Origin: Methanobacteriota archaeon | Lineage (GTDB): Archaea; Thermoplasmatota; JASEFT01; JAUWIS01 | Direction: 5' to 3' | NCBI GenBank assembly: GCA_030605245.1 | Contig: JAUWIS010000016.1 | Location: 1-10,063 of the forward strand | DNA: 10,063 nucleotides | Shown here: piece by piece, positions 1 to 6,851 of the stretch | How the letters are laid out: each line of letters starts with the position of its first letter | How positions within the stretch are numbered: the stretch's first letter is position 1 | The notes under the pieces: model-generated | Databases searched by the model: none | What the model saw: the letters and a program-made list of their open reading frames with translations, nothing else | Told to the model about the DNA's origin: nothing | Translations under genes and position numbers: made by a program

Positions 1-627
1 CTTTATGAATAAAAGTTTAGTGAATTCATAGAATGCGGTTTTAGGTGCTACTTTATGTTTTCTCCATATTATGTTATGACATATTTGGAATATGCCATTT
101 AACATATCTATTTCTGGTACATTAAATTCAAAAATATTCTCGAGATTATCAATATTCTTCAAGGAATTGTAACTTATATACTCCTTTAATTTTTTATATT
201 TTTCATTATCATCTAAAAAATCATCAAAAGTTAATTCTAAAATTGGTTTTGTTTGATCCGTTAAAACTAATTGTGTTTTTATGCCATTTGTTATTAGACA
301 ATATTTTATTGGGTTAGACCCAATATATCCTCTATTAACAATAATTGCATAATCCTGTGCCTCTTGAACAAATTCATTAATATCTTTTTCAGGATGTTTT
401 ACTTCTATTATTAAAGACCAAATCTTATTAATTTTTATAGCATAATCAGGTCTGTGAAGTCTTTGTTTTAATCCTTTCCCGATTGAATGATAAGGTAGAG
501 TGTGTTTTGTAAAAATATTTACGTCTTTATAACCTAATTCTTTAAGTAATCGTATAACAAAAAACTGCTCTACATCGCTTTCATTCCTTAAGTTTTCTTT
601 ATTACAAAAAATGTTTTTATTTGACAT
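1..627 (-). CDS. Restriction-modification protein, N-terminal part: HsdR_N-like nuclease domain then start of an N6-DNA methylase (partial)
   Basis: The reading frame is open for 209 codons from an ATG at 627 to the window edge, so the C-terminal part lies outside. A GGTGATA ribosome binding site sits five bases before the ATG and supports this start. Residues 15-135 resemble the type I restriction N-terminal nuclease domain (HSDR_N family). There is an acidic start (ESDVEQFF), then a PD-(D/E)xK core with D61 in HRPDYAI and E75/K77 in LIIEVKHP, followed by a helix with QEAQDYA at 88-94. Residues 173-209 (DMLNGIFQICHNIIWRKHK and onwards) resemble the helical N-terminus of N6-adenine methylases of type I and IIG systems. 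I infer a single-chain, type IIG-like enzyme that cuts and methylates foreign DNA. Only the nuclease part is visible; methylase motifs (NPPF) would be upstream of base 1. The gene is clearly more AT-rich than its neighbours, which fits horizontal acquisition. It could instead be an HsdR-type or BREX-like protein. Confidence 0.72.
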   Translation of the reverse strand, partial: MSNKNIFCNKENLRNESDVEQFFVIRLLKELGYKDVNIFTKHTLPYHSIGKGLKQRLHRPDYAIKINKIWSLIIEVKHPEKDINEFVQEAQDYAIIVNRGYIGSNPIKYCLITNGIKTQLVLTDQTKPILELTFDDFLDDNEKYKKLKEYISYNSLKNIDNLENIFEFNVPEIDMLNGIFQICHNIIWRKHKVAPKTAFYEFTKLLFIK

Positions 628-866
628 TTTTATCACCATAATCTTGTTTCATTTGTTTTTCCATACCTTTTTACTCACAATTGCGTATGATTCCTATTTC
701 ACGCATTTTTTGTTCGCTTACCCCTCCATTTTGGAAGTTAAAGTACGGTTTTATTAAATTGGATTCCATATACTCTATAGGCTTAGGTGTTAAAAATCTT
801 TTGCCTCAATTGCCTCAAGAAAGATATAAGATAATTTAGAGGTAGTAGATTGCCATACAAAATCGT
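628..866. other. Gene-poor AT-rich spacer between the restriction gene and the UPF0282 gene
   Basis: About 240 bases with no convincing gene. It contains one short minus-strand ORF (671-769, listed separately), a 15-codon ORF at 617-664 (-) that overlaps the start of the restriction gene, and a small direct repeat (TTGCCTCAA twice, around 801-818). I see no clear TATA box at the expected distance from 627, and no tRNA or obvious terminator. It marks the border between the AT-rich accessory end of the window and the core-like genes to its right. Confidence 0.5.
671..769 (-). other. Short ORF of 32 residues, possible gene remnant
   Basis: ATG at 769 to TAA at 671. The frame stays open about 12 codons upstream of the ATG, reading GKRFLTPKPIEY, then MESNLIKPYFNFQNGG and onwards. 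The sequence looks protein-like rather than random, and the TPKPIEY stretch faintly recalls the end of a DNA-methylase motif region. I do not recognise it and there is no good ribosome binding site. It may be the remains of a decayed accessory gene next to the restriction gene, or chance. Confidence 0.2.
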
Positions 867-1733
867 TTAATCATATTTTTCCCATTTTTTCCATTTCGTG
901 GGCCCATATTTTTCATATCCTTCAATAACAACTGGTTTTTTATTATTGTATTCTGCCGCAGTGATAACATTTTTCCCAAGTTTTTTTCCTGTTTCATAAA
1001 CCTCATGCAACAAGTCCCTGTACCGGTAATCCCTTAGAAGATGATGGTCAAGTATCATTGTTTTAAAATCCATTTTTTCCACAATTCTTTTTAAATTTTT
1101 TATTGATTTCCTTAGATTCTCGTATGACATAATGTAACCAAGAAGATATGTTGGAGGGCCATCAATTATAAGAACATCAGGGTTTTCTTTTATAATCATA
1201 TCAGCATATTCCTTCAGATATGGTCCATCAATATCTGATGTGAAAAAAATCTTTTCCCTGTTTTCTATTATTACACCGACAACAAAACCAAGTTTTGTGT
1301 TTCTAGTGCCATGCCACAACGGTTTTGTGAATCTTATTTTTGTGCTGCCAAACTTGAATTCCCTGTTATCTGCATAAGATATTTCATTTCCTTTAACCAG
1401 GTCAAGAAAATATTTTGCCCTTTTCTTCTGGCTCTTGTTTATGTTTTTTTCAGGATGCTTTATTAAAAGTTTTTTTCCATTGTACAAATTCCCTTCAGGG
1501 ATGTGATGATCGTAATGATAATGCGTTATGATGGTAATGTCAGTGTTCTTCATTGATTCCCTTATTTTTCTTTCATACCTCTCAACAAGCATCAGCCTGC
1601 TGTACAGTGGTATGGGGAAGGAGTTTGTTTCTATGGCAACACCAGGGTCTATAACAATTTTTACATCATTTGTTATAATCTTTGTGCACATGCTTTTTAC
1701 GCCAAATGAGTCAAAAGCAACAAAATCAATCAA
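867..1733 (-). CDS. UPF0282 family metallo-beta-lactamase-fold hydrolase
   Basis: A 288-residue protein of the archaeal UPF0282 / COG2248 family of predicted metal-dependent hydrolases; substrate and role are not known. The N-terminus (IDFVAFDSFGVKSMCT) matches the family start. Metal-site motifs seen are THYHYDHH (70-77, the HxHxDH signature), H141 in KPLWHG, D167/D169 in SDIDGP and DHH at 229-231. The size is near the family norm of about 300 residues, so it looks intact and soluble. The start is a TTG at 1733, placed six bases after a GGAGG, and this TTG overlaps the TGA of a preceding 15-codon ORF. The gene lies downstream of otsB on the same strand, separated only by copies of an otsB-derived repeat, so it is probably co-transcribed with otsB. 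A role linked to trehalose metabolism is possible but is only inference from position. Confidence 0.85.
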   Translation of the reverse strand: MIDFVAFDSFGVKSMCTKIITNDVKIVIDPGVAIETNSFPIPLYSRLMLVERYERKIRESMKNTDITIITHYHYDHHIPEGNLYNGKKLLIKHPEKNINKSQKKRAKYFLDLVKGNEISYADNREFKFGSTKIRFTKPLWHGTRNTKLGFVVGVIIENREKIFFTSDIDGPYLKEYADMIIKENPDVLIIDGPPTYLLGYIMSYENLRKSIKNLKRIVEKMDFKTMILDHHLLRDYRYRDLLHEVYETGKKLGKNVITAAEYNNKKPVVIEGYEKYGPTKWKKWEKYD

Positions 1734-1777
1734 GGCAATCCTCCAAAAAATCTTTTTACCCCGTCTACATCAATCAT
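1730..1777 (-). CDS. Repeat-derived mini-ORF 2 (15 residues)
   Basis: ATG at 1777 to TGA at 1730, encoding MIDVDGVKRFFGGLP. Its ATG overlaps the stop of mini-ORF 1 (ATGA) and its TGA overlaps the TTG start of the UPF0282 gene (TTGA). The peptide is an obvious relative of the C-terminus of OtsB (VDEVKIFLEGLL) and of the second half of mini-ORF 1. It lies in the last unit of the tandem repeat, and its own end contains the GGAGG used for the next gene. It may act only as a translational relay. Whether it is translated is not known. Confidence 0.4.
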   Translation of the reverse strand: MIDVDGVKRFFGGLP

Positions 1778-1866
1778 AACAACCATTCCAAGAAACCTTT
1801 TATCCCATCAACATCAATCATAGCAACCCTTCCAAAAAATCTTTTTACATTGTTTGTATTAGTCAT
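1774..1866 (-). CDS. Repeat-derived mini-ORF 1 (30 residues)
   Basis: ATG at 1866 overlaps the otsB stop codon (ATGA), and TGA at 1774 overlaps the ATG of mini-ORF 2. It encodes two 15-residue units, MTNTNNVKRFFGRVA and MIDVDGIKGFLEWLL, both related to the last residues of OtsB. The GAAGG at the end of otsB lies about six bases before this ATG and could serve as ribosome binding site. An internal ATG at 1821, also preceded by GGAAGG, could start the second unit alone. A product is not proven; the arrangement suggests coupled translation from otsB towards the UPF0282 gene. Confidence 0.4.
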   Translation of the reverse strand: MTNTNNVKRFFGRVAMIDVDGIKGFLEWLL

Positions 1867-2621
1867 AGTAGCCCTTCAAGAAAAATTTTCACCTCATCCA
1901 CATTTCTCAGATAGTATTCCGCATTTGTTTTTTTTACTTTTTCTGAAACAAGAACAGTTACACCTTTGTTCCTCAGTACAGTGAATGCATCCTCATCTGT
2001 CCTGTCATCGCCAACATACACAGGTGTTCCTTTCTTTCTAATTGCATCAATCACCCATTTTACAGCCTTTCCTTTGTTCCATTCAATGTTTGGCCTGAGT
2101 TCAAAAACCTTTTTACCATGGGTGATTTTTATTTTCCCTTCCTCAACATAAGATGCTACAACCTCGTCAAATATTTTCTCCAACTCTATAAAATCATCAT
2201 CTGAAACCATCCTGTAATGAACAGATGCCGTAACCCCTTTGTTCTCAACAATTGAGCCTTTTATATGACCTACCCTACTCTGCATTTGTTCACAGATTTC
2301 CGCTATCGCAGGTTTTATCTTTTCAGCATCCGGGTTCACAAGTTTTACATCATTGCTTATCTCAAAACCATGATTCCCAGCATAATAAATGTTTTCAACA
2401 TCCACAAGTTTTTTCACATCCTCCAATGACCTGCCGCTTATGATCGCCAGGGGATACCTTTTCGATATTTTTTTCAAAATCCTTCTCATATCATCAGAAA
2501 GAACAGCAAGTTCGGGACGCGAAACAATCGGCGTGAGCGTTCCATCATAATCCAGAAGCAGGATAAGTTTTTTATTTTTTATTTCATCCAATGAATCAAA
2601 TAGATGCTTCAATTTAATCAC
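1863..2621 (-). CDS. otsB: Trehalose-6-phosphate phosphatase (HAD superfamily)
   Basis: A 252-residue enzyme that would dephosphorylate trehalose 6-phosphate to trehalose, the second step of the OtsA-OtsB pathway, in the cytoplasm. HAD motifs are all present: LLDYDGTLTP (22-31, nucleophile D24 and acid/base D26), ISGR (61-64), the TPP-typical GNHG (82-85), FELRP (173-177), K184 in WNKGKAV, and GDDRTDEDAF (204-213) for Mg binding. Length is typical of the family. The start is GTG at 2621 with GAGG just upstream; a TTG at 2612, preceded by a GTGAT, is a possible alternative. A TATA box at 2651-2660 gives a short leader of roughly ten bases. It is divergent from the surface protein and lies on the same strand as otsA, but about 2.7 kb away from it. 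Its last 15 codons are the source of the tandem repeat that follows. Confidence 0.93.
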   Translation of the reverse strand: MIKLKHLFDSLDEIKNKKLILLLDYDGTLTPIVSRPELAVLSDDMRRILKKISKRYPLAIISGRSLEDVKKLVDVENIYYAGNHGFEISNDVKLVNPDAEKIKPAIAEICEQMQSRVGHIKGSIVENKGVTASVHYRMVSDDDFIELEKIFDEVVASYVEEGKIKITHGKKVFELRPNIEWNKGKAVKWVIDAIRKKGTPVYVGDDRTDEDAFTVLRNKGVTVLVSEKVKKTNAEYYLRNVDEVKIFLEGLL

Positions 2622-2650
2622 TTTCCTCTTTGTAATTCGTCTTTTAGAAT

Positions 2651-2660
2651 TTTATATAGG
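2651..2660 (-). promoter_or_regulatory. TATA box of otsB
   Basis: On the minus strand this reads CCTATATAAA, a near-consensus archaeal TATA box. Counting about 25 bases from its centre puts the transcript start near 2630, leaving a leader of about ten bases with GAGG before the GTG at 2621. Confidence 0.6.
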
Positions 2661-2688
2661 ATTGAAATAACATAAACCTTCTGCATAC

Positions 2689-2698
2689 CTTTTTAAAA
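2689..2698 (+). promoter_or_regulatory. TATA box of the surface-protein gene, leaderless start
   Basis: The sequence CTTTTTAAAA is centred about 27 bases before the ATG at 2721. There is no ribosome binding site before that ATG, so the transcript probably begins at or next to the start codon. Together with the otsB box it forms a compact divergent promoter region of about 100 bases. Confidence 0.5.
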
Positions 2699-2720
2699 CA
2701 GAAAATACATATTATCTAAT

Positions 2721-5252
2721 ATGCGACAGAAAATTGCTATCATCGCCATAGTCTTATTATTAGTCATAATTAACATGCCCTCCTTAGCCTTGCATGCCAA
2801 CCCTACTGATAACTCTATAAAAATATCACAAAAAACCAAGGTAATTTCTGTTTGGAAAGACGATATGAGAGTGACAAATGATTCCGCGAACTCGTATCGG
2901 CCTGATATTGTTGTTGACTCTCAGAATAATATCCACATAATTTGGAAAGATACTAAAGAAAAGGGTGGGATTTTTTATAAGACATATAACAAAACAAATT
3001 GGAGTGATGATTTGTTATTAAATCCTAATCCACCTAAGTGGGGGCACTGTCCCACCATAGCAATAGGCTTATATAACAATATTCACATAGCGTTCCTAGC
3101 CCAGCCAGCTGATAGTTATAACGAAGAAATTTGGTACACCGTGTATAATGGCAGTAGTTGGAGCACACCATTACGTCTCACAACTAATTCTGGTCTTTCT
3201 CCGAGTTGGATGCCTCAAATAGGACCAAGAATAGTTGCTGATTCAAAAGGTTATGTTTACATTTTCTGGACTGATACTTCCGACACTTATCCTGATGGAA
3301 GGGATATAACATACGTCTACTATAATGGGACTAATTGGAGCGTAAAACAGCGTGCTACAGATGATCATAGGGATGAATATGATCATTTCAACCCAGTAGT
3401 TGCAGTAGATTCAAATGATAACATACACTTAGTGTATGTTTCAACAGAGCCTGCTAAATATGGTGTTTATAAGATTCATTACAGAAAGTTTGATGGAATA
3501 AATTGGAGTGATGAGATTAATGTAAGCAATTCCCTGTATGGTGCAAAAAATCTTCCATCAGTAGCGGCTGATTCTAATGATAATCTTCACGTAGTATGGC
3601 ATGATAGTAGAGATGATCCAGCAGGTATAAAATGTGAGATATACTATTCAAAATTAAATAGTAACGGAAGTGTTTTGATTAGTAATTTAAGATTAACTGA
3701 TTATTCCAATACGTCATGGGGCCCATCTATAGTCATAGACAAACAGGACAATATACACATTATATGGTTGATCGACTATTCGGCTTCTGATAATGAGTTA
3801 CATTATATTAAATTAGATAATGATGGAAACATAATAATCAACGATACTTATCTTTCAGAGTCATGTTACAAAGATGCTGTTGTTTTCTCCATTCCCAGAA
3901 TCGCTATCGATTCTCTAAACCGTTTACATGTTGTTTTTATGGATGACCGGGATGGCAACTACGAAATCTACTATAAGGGCACATATGCACAAGACCTTTC
4001 CATATCTTCTGGAGATATTTCTTTTTCTAATCCTTACCCTGAGCCAAATGAGACAATATATATCAATGTTACTGTTCATAATGATGGTGAGATACTTACA
4101 AATGCTACTGTGAAATTTTATGATGGATTTGTTGCTGATGAGAATCTGATAGATACCTGTAATGTTTCGGTACCTGTTAATGATACTAAGAACGCTTCAA
4201 TAATATGGAATGCGACTGCTGGTAATCATACAATTTTTGTTGTTGTAAATTGTACTGATGTGACAGCAGAGGCAAATATCACAAACAATACTGCAAGTAA
4301 AAATTTGCTTGTGAAATCACAGCATCTGCCAAATGTGGTGATTGACTCACCTGGAAATCTTGATGTATATCTTGATACGGATAGCATCTATTTTGATGCT
4401 GGTAACAGTAGTGACCTAGACAACGATACGCTTTCATTTTACTGGGCATCAAACATCTCAGGATATGTTTGGAACACATCACAATTCTATGCAACACTGC
4501 CAATTGGCTGTCATCTCATCACGCTATGGGTAGATGATAACAGTGGTCATAATGTTTCCGCAACAGTAAACATTACTGTAAAGGAAAACCTGCCACCAGA
4601 AATAAAGGATTATAATCCAAAAACAAATGTTACTATTATGGAGACACAAAACCAGACGTTTACCATCACAGCAGAAGACCCAAACAACAGAACATTAACA
4701 TACATGTGGTATCTAAATGACACACACCTATCTGGAGAGAATAATTCATCATACACATTCATACCAGAGAACGGTTACTCAGGAGAGTATCTAATAAAAG
4801 TAATTGTTTCAGATGAATACTTCTCCAAAAACCATACATGGACAGTTACAGTAGTGAATGTAGGACAACTGCAAAACATGATAGAGGATTTAGAAGAACA
4901 ACTGAATCAAACAGTGGTTAATAACACAGAACTACAGAACCAATTGGAAGTGATCCGAACATTGTTAAATTCAATATGGGGGCAGTTAAATCAGTCACTT
5001 ACCAATAACACAGAATTGGAGAATCAAATATTATTGTTAAATCAAAATGTTACATCTATGCAAAACCAAATCGACCAACTGACACAAGAAAAAGAAAATC
5101 TAAAAGATGAAAGGAATCAAGCAGTAAAAGATAAGGAAGATTTAGAAGTAAAACTAATATGGAGCATTACGGTCTCGTTAATTACAGGTGTAGTAGTTGG
5201 TGTTATAGTTGCATTTATTTTCTTGAAAAAGAAGTTGTTTAGACAGACCTAA
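2721..5252 (+). CDS. Secreted, membrane-anchored surface protein: beta-propeller, CARDB, PKD/Ig-like domains, coiled coil, C-terminal TM
   Basis: An 843-residue exported protein. Residues 1-25 are a signal peptide (Arg/Lys start, long hydrophobic core). Residues about 45-422 hold seven repeats with the core D-S-x-N-N-I-H-I-I-W, at 66-75, 116-125, 174-183, 230-239, 284-293, 340-349 and 397-406; this suggests a seven-bladed propeller of BNR/sialidase-like type. Residues about 424-533 resemble a CARDB domain (TIYINVTVHNDG). About 535-621 is PKD-like (DSIYFDAGNSSDLDNDTLSF, LWVDDNSG) and 623-713 a second Ig/cadherin-like domain. Residues 714-811 are a coiled coil rich in Gln and Asn, with paired QLNQ..NNTELxNQ repeats. 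A single transmembrane helix (about 813-835) ends in KKK. There are many N-x-S/T sequons, as expected for an archaeal cell-surface glycoprotein. I infer the coiled coil is a stalk holding the propeller away from the membrane. Ligand unknown; no sialidase catalytic set is evident. Confidence 0.85.
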   Translation: MRQKIAIIAIVLLLVIINMPSLALHANPTDNSIKISQKTKVISVWKDDMRVTNDSANSYRPDIVVDSQNNIHIIWKDTKEKGGIFYKTYNKTNWSDDLLLNPNPPKWGHCPTIAIGLYNNIHIAFLAQPADSYNEEIWYTVYNGSSWSTPLRLTTNSGLSPSWMPQIGPRIVADSKGYVYIFWTDTSDTYPDGRDITYVYYNGTNWSVKQRATDDHRDEYDHFNPVVAVDSNDNIHLVYVSTEPAKYGVYKIHYRKFDGINWSDEINVSNSLYGAKNLPSVAADSNDNLHVVWHDSRDDPAGIKCEIYYSKLNSNGSVLISNLRLTDYSNTSWGPSIVIDKQDNIHIIWLIDYSASDNELHYIKLDNDGNIIINDTYLSESCYKDAVVFSIPRIAIDSLNRLHVVFMDDRDGNYEIYYKGTYAQDLSISSGDISFSNPYPEPNETIYINVTVHNDGEILTNATVKFYDGFVADENLIDTCNVSVPVNDTKNASIIWNATAGNHTIFVVVNCTDVTAEANITNNTASKNLLVKSQHLPNVVIDSPGNLDVYLDTDSIYFDAGNSSDLDNDTLSFYWASNISGYVWNTSQFYATLPIGCHLITLWVDDNSGHNVSATVNITVKENLPPEIKDYNPKTNVTIMETQNQTFTITAEDPNNRTLTYMWYLNDTHLSGENNSSYTFIPENGYSGEYLIKVIVSDEYFSKNHTWTVTVVNVGQLQNMIEDLEEQLNQTVVNNTELQNQLEVIRTLLNSIWGQLNQSLTNNTELENQILLLNQNVTSMQNQIDQLTQEKENLKDERNQAVKDKEDLEVKLIWSITVSLITGVVVGVIVAFIFLKKKLFRQT

Positions 5253-5257
5253 ACAAC
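5225..5257 (-). terminator. Overlapping hairpin plus T-run after otsA, sharing an arm with the plus-strand terminator
   Basis: GTTGTTTAG (5234-5242) pairs with CTAAACAAC (5249-5257) over nine base pairs with a six-base loop. Read on the minus strand, this hairpin is followed by TTCTTTTTC (5225-5233), as expected for a terminator of otsA, whose stop is at 5292. The arm around 5249-5256 is used by both hairpins, so only one can form in a given transcript. Confidence 0.5.
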
Positions 5258-5278
5258 AGGCTTTGTTTAGGCTTTTTT
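5248..5278 (+). terminator. Hairpin plus T-run after the surface-protein gene
   Basis: CCTAAACAA (5248-5256) pairs perfectly with TTGTTTAGG (5263-5271) over nine base pairs with a six-base loop, followed by C and six T. The stop codon TAA lies in the left arm. The T-run alone would fit archaeal termination; the hairpin makes it look like an intrinsic terminator. Confidence 0.6.
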
Positions 5279-5291
5279 CCTTTTCCCTGCT

Positions 5292-6779
5292 TCAGCCTTT
5301 CATAACCCTTCCTGTCTCATTAATGAAATCATAAACCCATTTGTATATATTATTTTCTTTCACGGAATTCCTTAGTGCATTCATCCTTTTCTTTTTCTCA
5401 TCCCTGCTCATTTTTAATGAGGTGTTTATTGCATCAGCAAATTCTTCAATGTCAAAAGGATTAACAATTACTGCCTCCCTTAATTCCTCGGCCGCGCCTG
5501 CGAACCCACTGAGTAATAAAATGCCTGTTCTGTCAACATTTGCTGCTATGAATTCTTTTGCAACAAGGTTCATGCCATCATGTAAGGATGAGACAATGCA
5601 TACATCCGCTGTTCTGTAAAGCCCAAGAAGTTCATCGTAGCTGAGTTTTCCCTGAATGTATTTGATTGGTTTCCAGTAACCAGTTTGGTATTTCCAGTTT
5701 ATTTCCTCAGCAGTTTTCTCAATTTCATCATTCAGTGATGCATAGGAGGGTATTCTTGTTCTGCTGGGTGCGCCTGCCTCAACAAAAACAAAATTGTTCT
5801 GGTACTCAGGATATTTTTCCAGAAACCTGTCTATCGCCTTGAAACGCTCAATTATTCCTTTAGTATAATCTATCCTGTCAACACCCACGCCAATGTATTT
5901 ATACGGTATTTTGTTTGGCGATCTTGCCTTTTTCATTTCCTTTTTAACCCCTGGTTTTTTTGCAAGAGTGCTTACCACATCAAAGTCTATGCTTATTGGA
6001 AAGTTTTTCACAAAAACTCTTCTTTCATCATATGCTACTGCAAGTTTTTTGTAGTCTACTGGAAGATCCAGAATTTTTTCAACACATGATAAAAAATTCA
6101 CACAGTGTTCTTTTAGATGAAAACCAATAAGGTTGTTTGCAAGCATGCCTTCAAGTATTTCCTTTGCCCAGGGACATGTTCTAAACACAAGATAAGGCGG
6201 CCATGGTATGTGCCAGAAATGCGCTGAAACAATTTTTCTTTTCTTATGATTATTCGCTTTTTTAATCATTTTTGGGGCAAGTGCAAGATGATAATCCTGA
6301 AACCAGATAAAAGCGTTTTTCTCATTTTTAATCTCCTCAGTCACAGCATTCGCGAACAGTTTGTTTGAATGCCTGTAACCATTCCAGAATGATTTATTAT
6401 ATACCGGTTTTTCAAAAACATTATGACATAACGACCACAGCGTCTGGTTTGAGAAACCGAAATAAAATTTATCCACCTCATCCTTACTCATCCAGACCCT
6501 TTTCAAAGTATATTCAGGTTTGTCAGGAGGCACCCTTGTCCTGTTATGTTTATCAACATTCTCCCGGTCAGCATCACCTGAGCCGCCAGCGCCCCATGTC
6601 CCACCGCATGCCTGCATCAAAGGGTCAAGCGCTGCTGTTAATCCGCCTGCAGGTGTTTTGCATTTCACACCCCCGGGTGTATGCATGTGTATGTACGGCT
6701 CCCTGTTTGAAACCAGAACAAATTTGTAACCCTTCAGTTTTATTTTCACAATTTTTTTGACATCCTCAGCAGAATACAT
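5292..6779 (-). CDS. otsA: Alpha,alpha-trehalose-phosphate synthase-like glycosyltransferase (GT20)
   Basis: A 495-residue cytoplasmic GT20 enzyme, expected to join a nucleotide-activated glucose to glucose 6-phosphate, giving trehalose 6-phosphate for OtsB. Family landmarks are VSNRE (24-28, R26), the Gly-rich AGG loop (44-46), QDYHL (161-165, D162), HFWHIPWP (187-194, H190), DRIDYTKGI (301-309, R302 and K307) and SLHDGMNLVAKEF (398-410, D401 and E409). These line up with the sugar-nucleotide and phosphate-binding residues of E. coli OtsA. Length is normal and nothing is broken. The N-terminal part (VSNREPYIHMHTPGG) and FWHIPWPP differ from the E. coli form and are nearer to a widespread archaeal/bacterial branch; a relative such as glucosylglycerol-phosphate synthase cannot be excluded. 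An OtsB phosphatase nearby favours trehalose. The ATG at 6779 lies about 25 bases from a TATA box, with no leader. The gene is divergent from mscS. Confidence 0.9.
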   Translation of the reverse strand: MYSAEDVKKIVKIKLKGYKFVLVSNREPYIHMHTPGGVKCKTPAGGLTAALDPLMQACGGTWGAGGSGDADRENVDKHNRTRVPPDKPEYTLKRVWMSKDEVDKFYFGFSNQTLWSLCHNVFEKPVYNKSFWNGYRHSNKLFANAVTEEIKNEKNAFIWFQDYHLALAPKMIKKANNHKKRKIVSAHFWHIPWPPYLVFRTCPWAKEILEGMLANNLIGFHLKEHCVNFLSCVEKILDLPVDYKKLAVAYDERRVFVKNFPISIDFDVVSTLAKKPGVKKEMKKARSPNKIPYKYIGVGVDRIDYTKGIIERFKAIDRFLEKYPEYQNNFVFVEAGAPSRTRIPSYASLNDEIEKTAEEINWKYQTGYWKPIKYIQGKLSYDELLGLYRTADVCIVSSLHDGMNLVAKEFIAANVDRTGILLLSGFAGAAEELREAVIVNPFDIEEFADAINTSLKMSRDEKKKRMNALRNSVKENNIYKWVYDFINETGRVMKG

Positions 6780-6799
6780 AATAATGGATTATTCTATTG

Positions 6800-6809
6800 T
6801 TTTATAATG
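6800..6809 (-). promoter_or_regulatory. TATA box of otsA, leaderless start
   Basis: On the minus strand this reads CATTATAAAA. Its centre is about 25 bases from the ATG at 6779, and there is no ribosome binding site between them, so otsA is probably leaderless. Confidence 0.55.
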
Positions 6810-6820
6810 TTTTGCATAGA

Positions 6821-6831
6821 TATTTATAGAT
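6821..6831 (+). promoter_or_regulatory. TATA box of mscS, leaderless start
   Basis: TATTTATAGAT is centred about 26 bases before the ATG at 6852. This spacing is the reason for choosing that ATG rather than the upstream in-frame one at 6807. The otsA and mscS boxes are only about 20 bases apart, so their transcription complexes could interfere with each other. Confidence 0.5.
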
Positions 6832-6851
6832 ATAAAGGGATTTATGGGTTG

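Larger units (their letters stand above)
1730..1907 (-). repeat. Tandem 44-45 bp repeat made from the 3' end of otsB (four units)
   Basis: Read on the minus strand, the units are 1863-1907 (inside otsB, ending in its stop codon), 1818-1862, 1774-1817 and 1730-1773. Each ends in TGA, within CTATGA, TTATGA or CCTTGA, and each carries a run like AAAAAGATTTTTTGGA. Unit lengths are 45, 45, 44 and 44. The copies have diverged at the DNA level, but the encoded pattern VDxVKxFLExLL is recognisable in all four. The simplest history is tandem duplication of the otsB/UPF0282 gene junction, which carried along stop, start and ribosome binding site. Confidence 0.85.

Noticed and set aside
1528..1984. Plus-strand ORFs of 83 and 100 residues opposite the UPF0282 and otsB genes
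   Set aside because: Antisense shadows of recognised genes; the second one runs through the tandem repeats.
2721..3990. Active sialidase
   Set aside because: The D-x-N-N-I-H-I-I-W repeats resemble propeller blades, but I cannot see the conserved arginine triad, tyrosine and acid of sialidases, so only the fold is claimed.
6365..6760. 131-residue plus-strand ORF opposite otsA
   Set aside because: Antisense shadow of a strongly conserved GT20 gene; Cys/His/Pro-rich composition without any domain.
6807..6851. 15-residue N-terminal extension of the MscS protein
   Set aside because: It overlaps the predicted TATA box and start site region, and its sequence (FCIDIYRYKGIYGL) does not look like part of the family.
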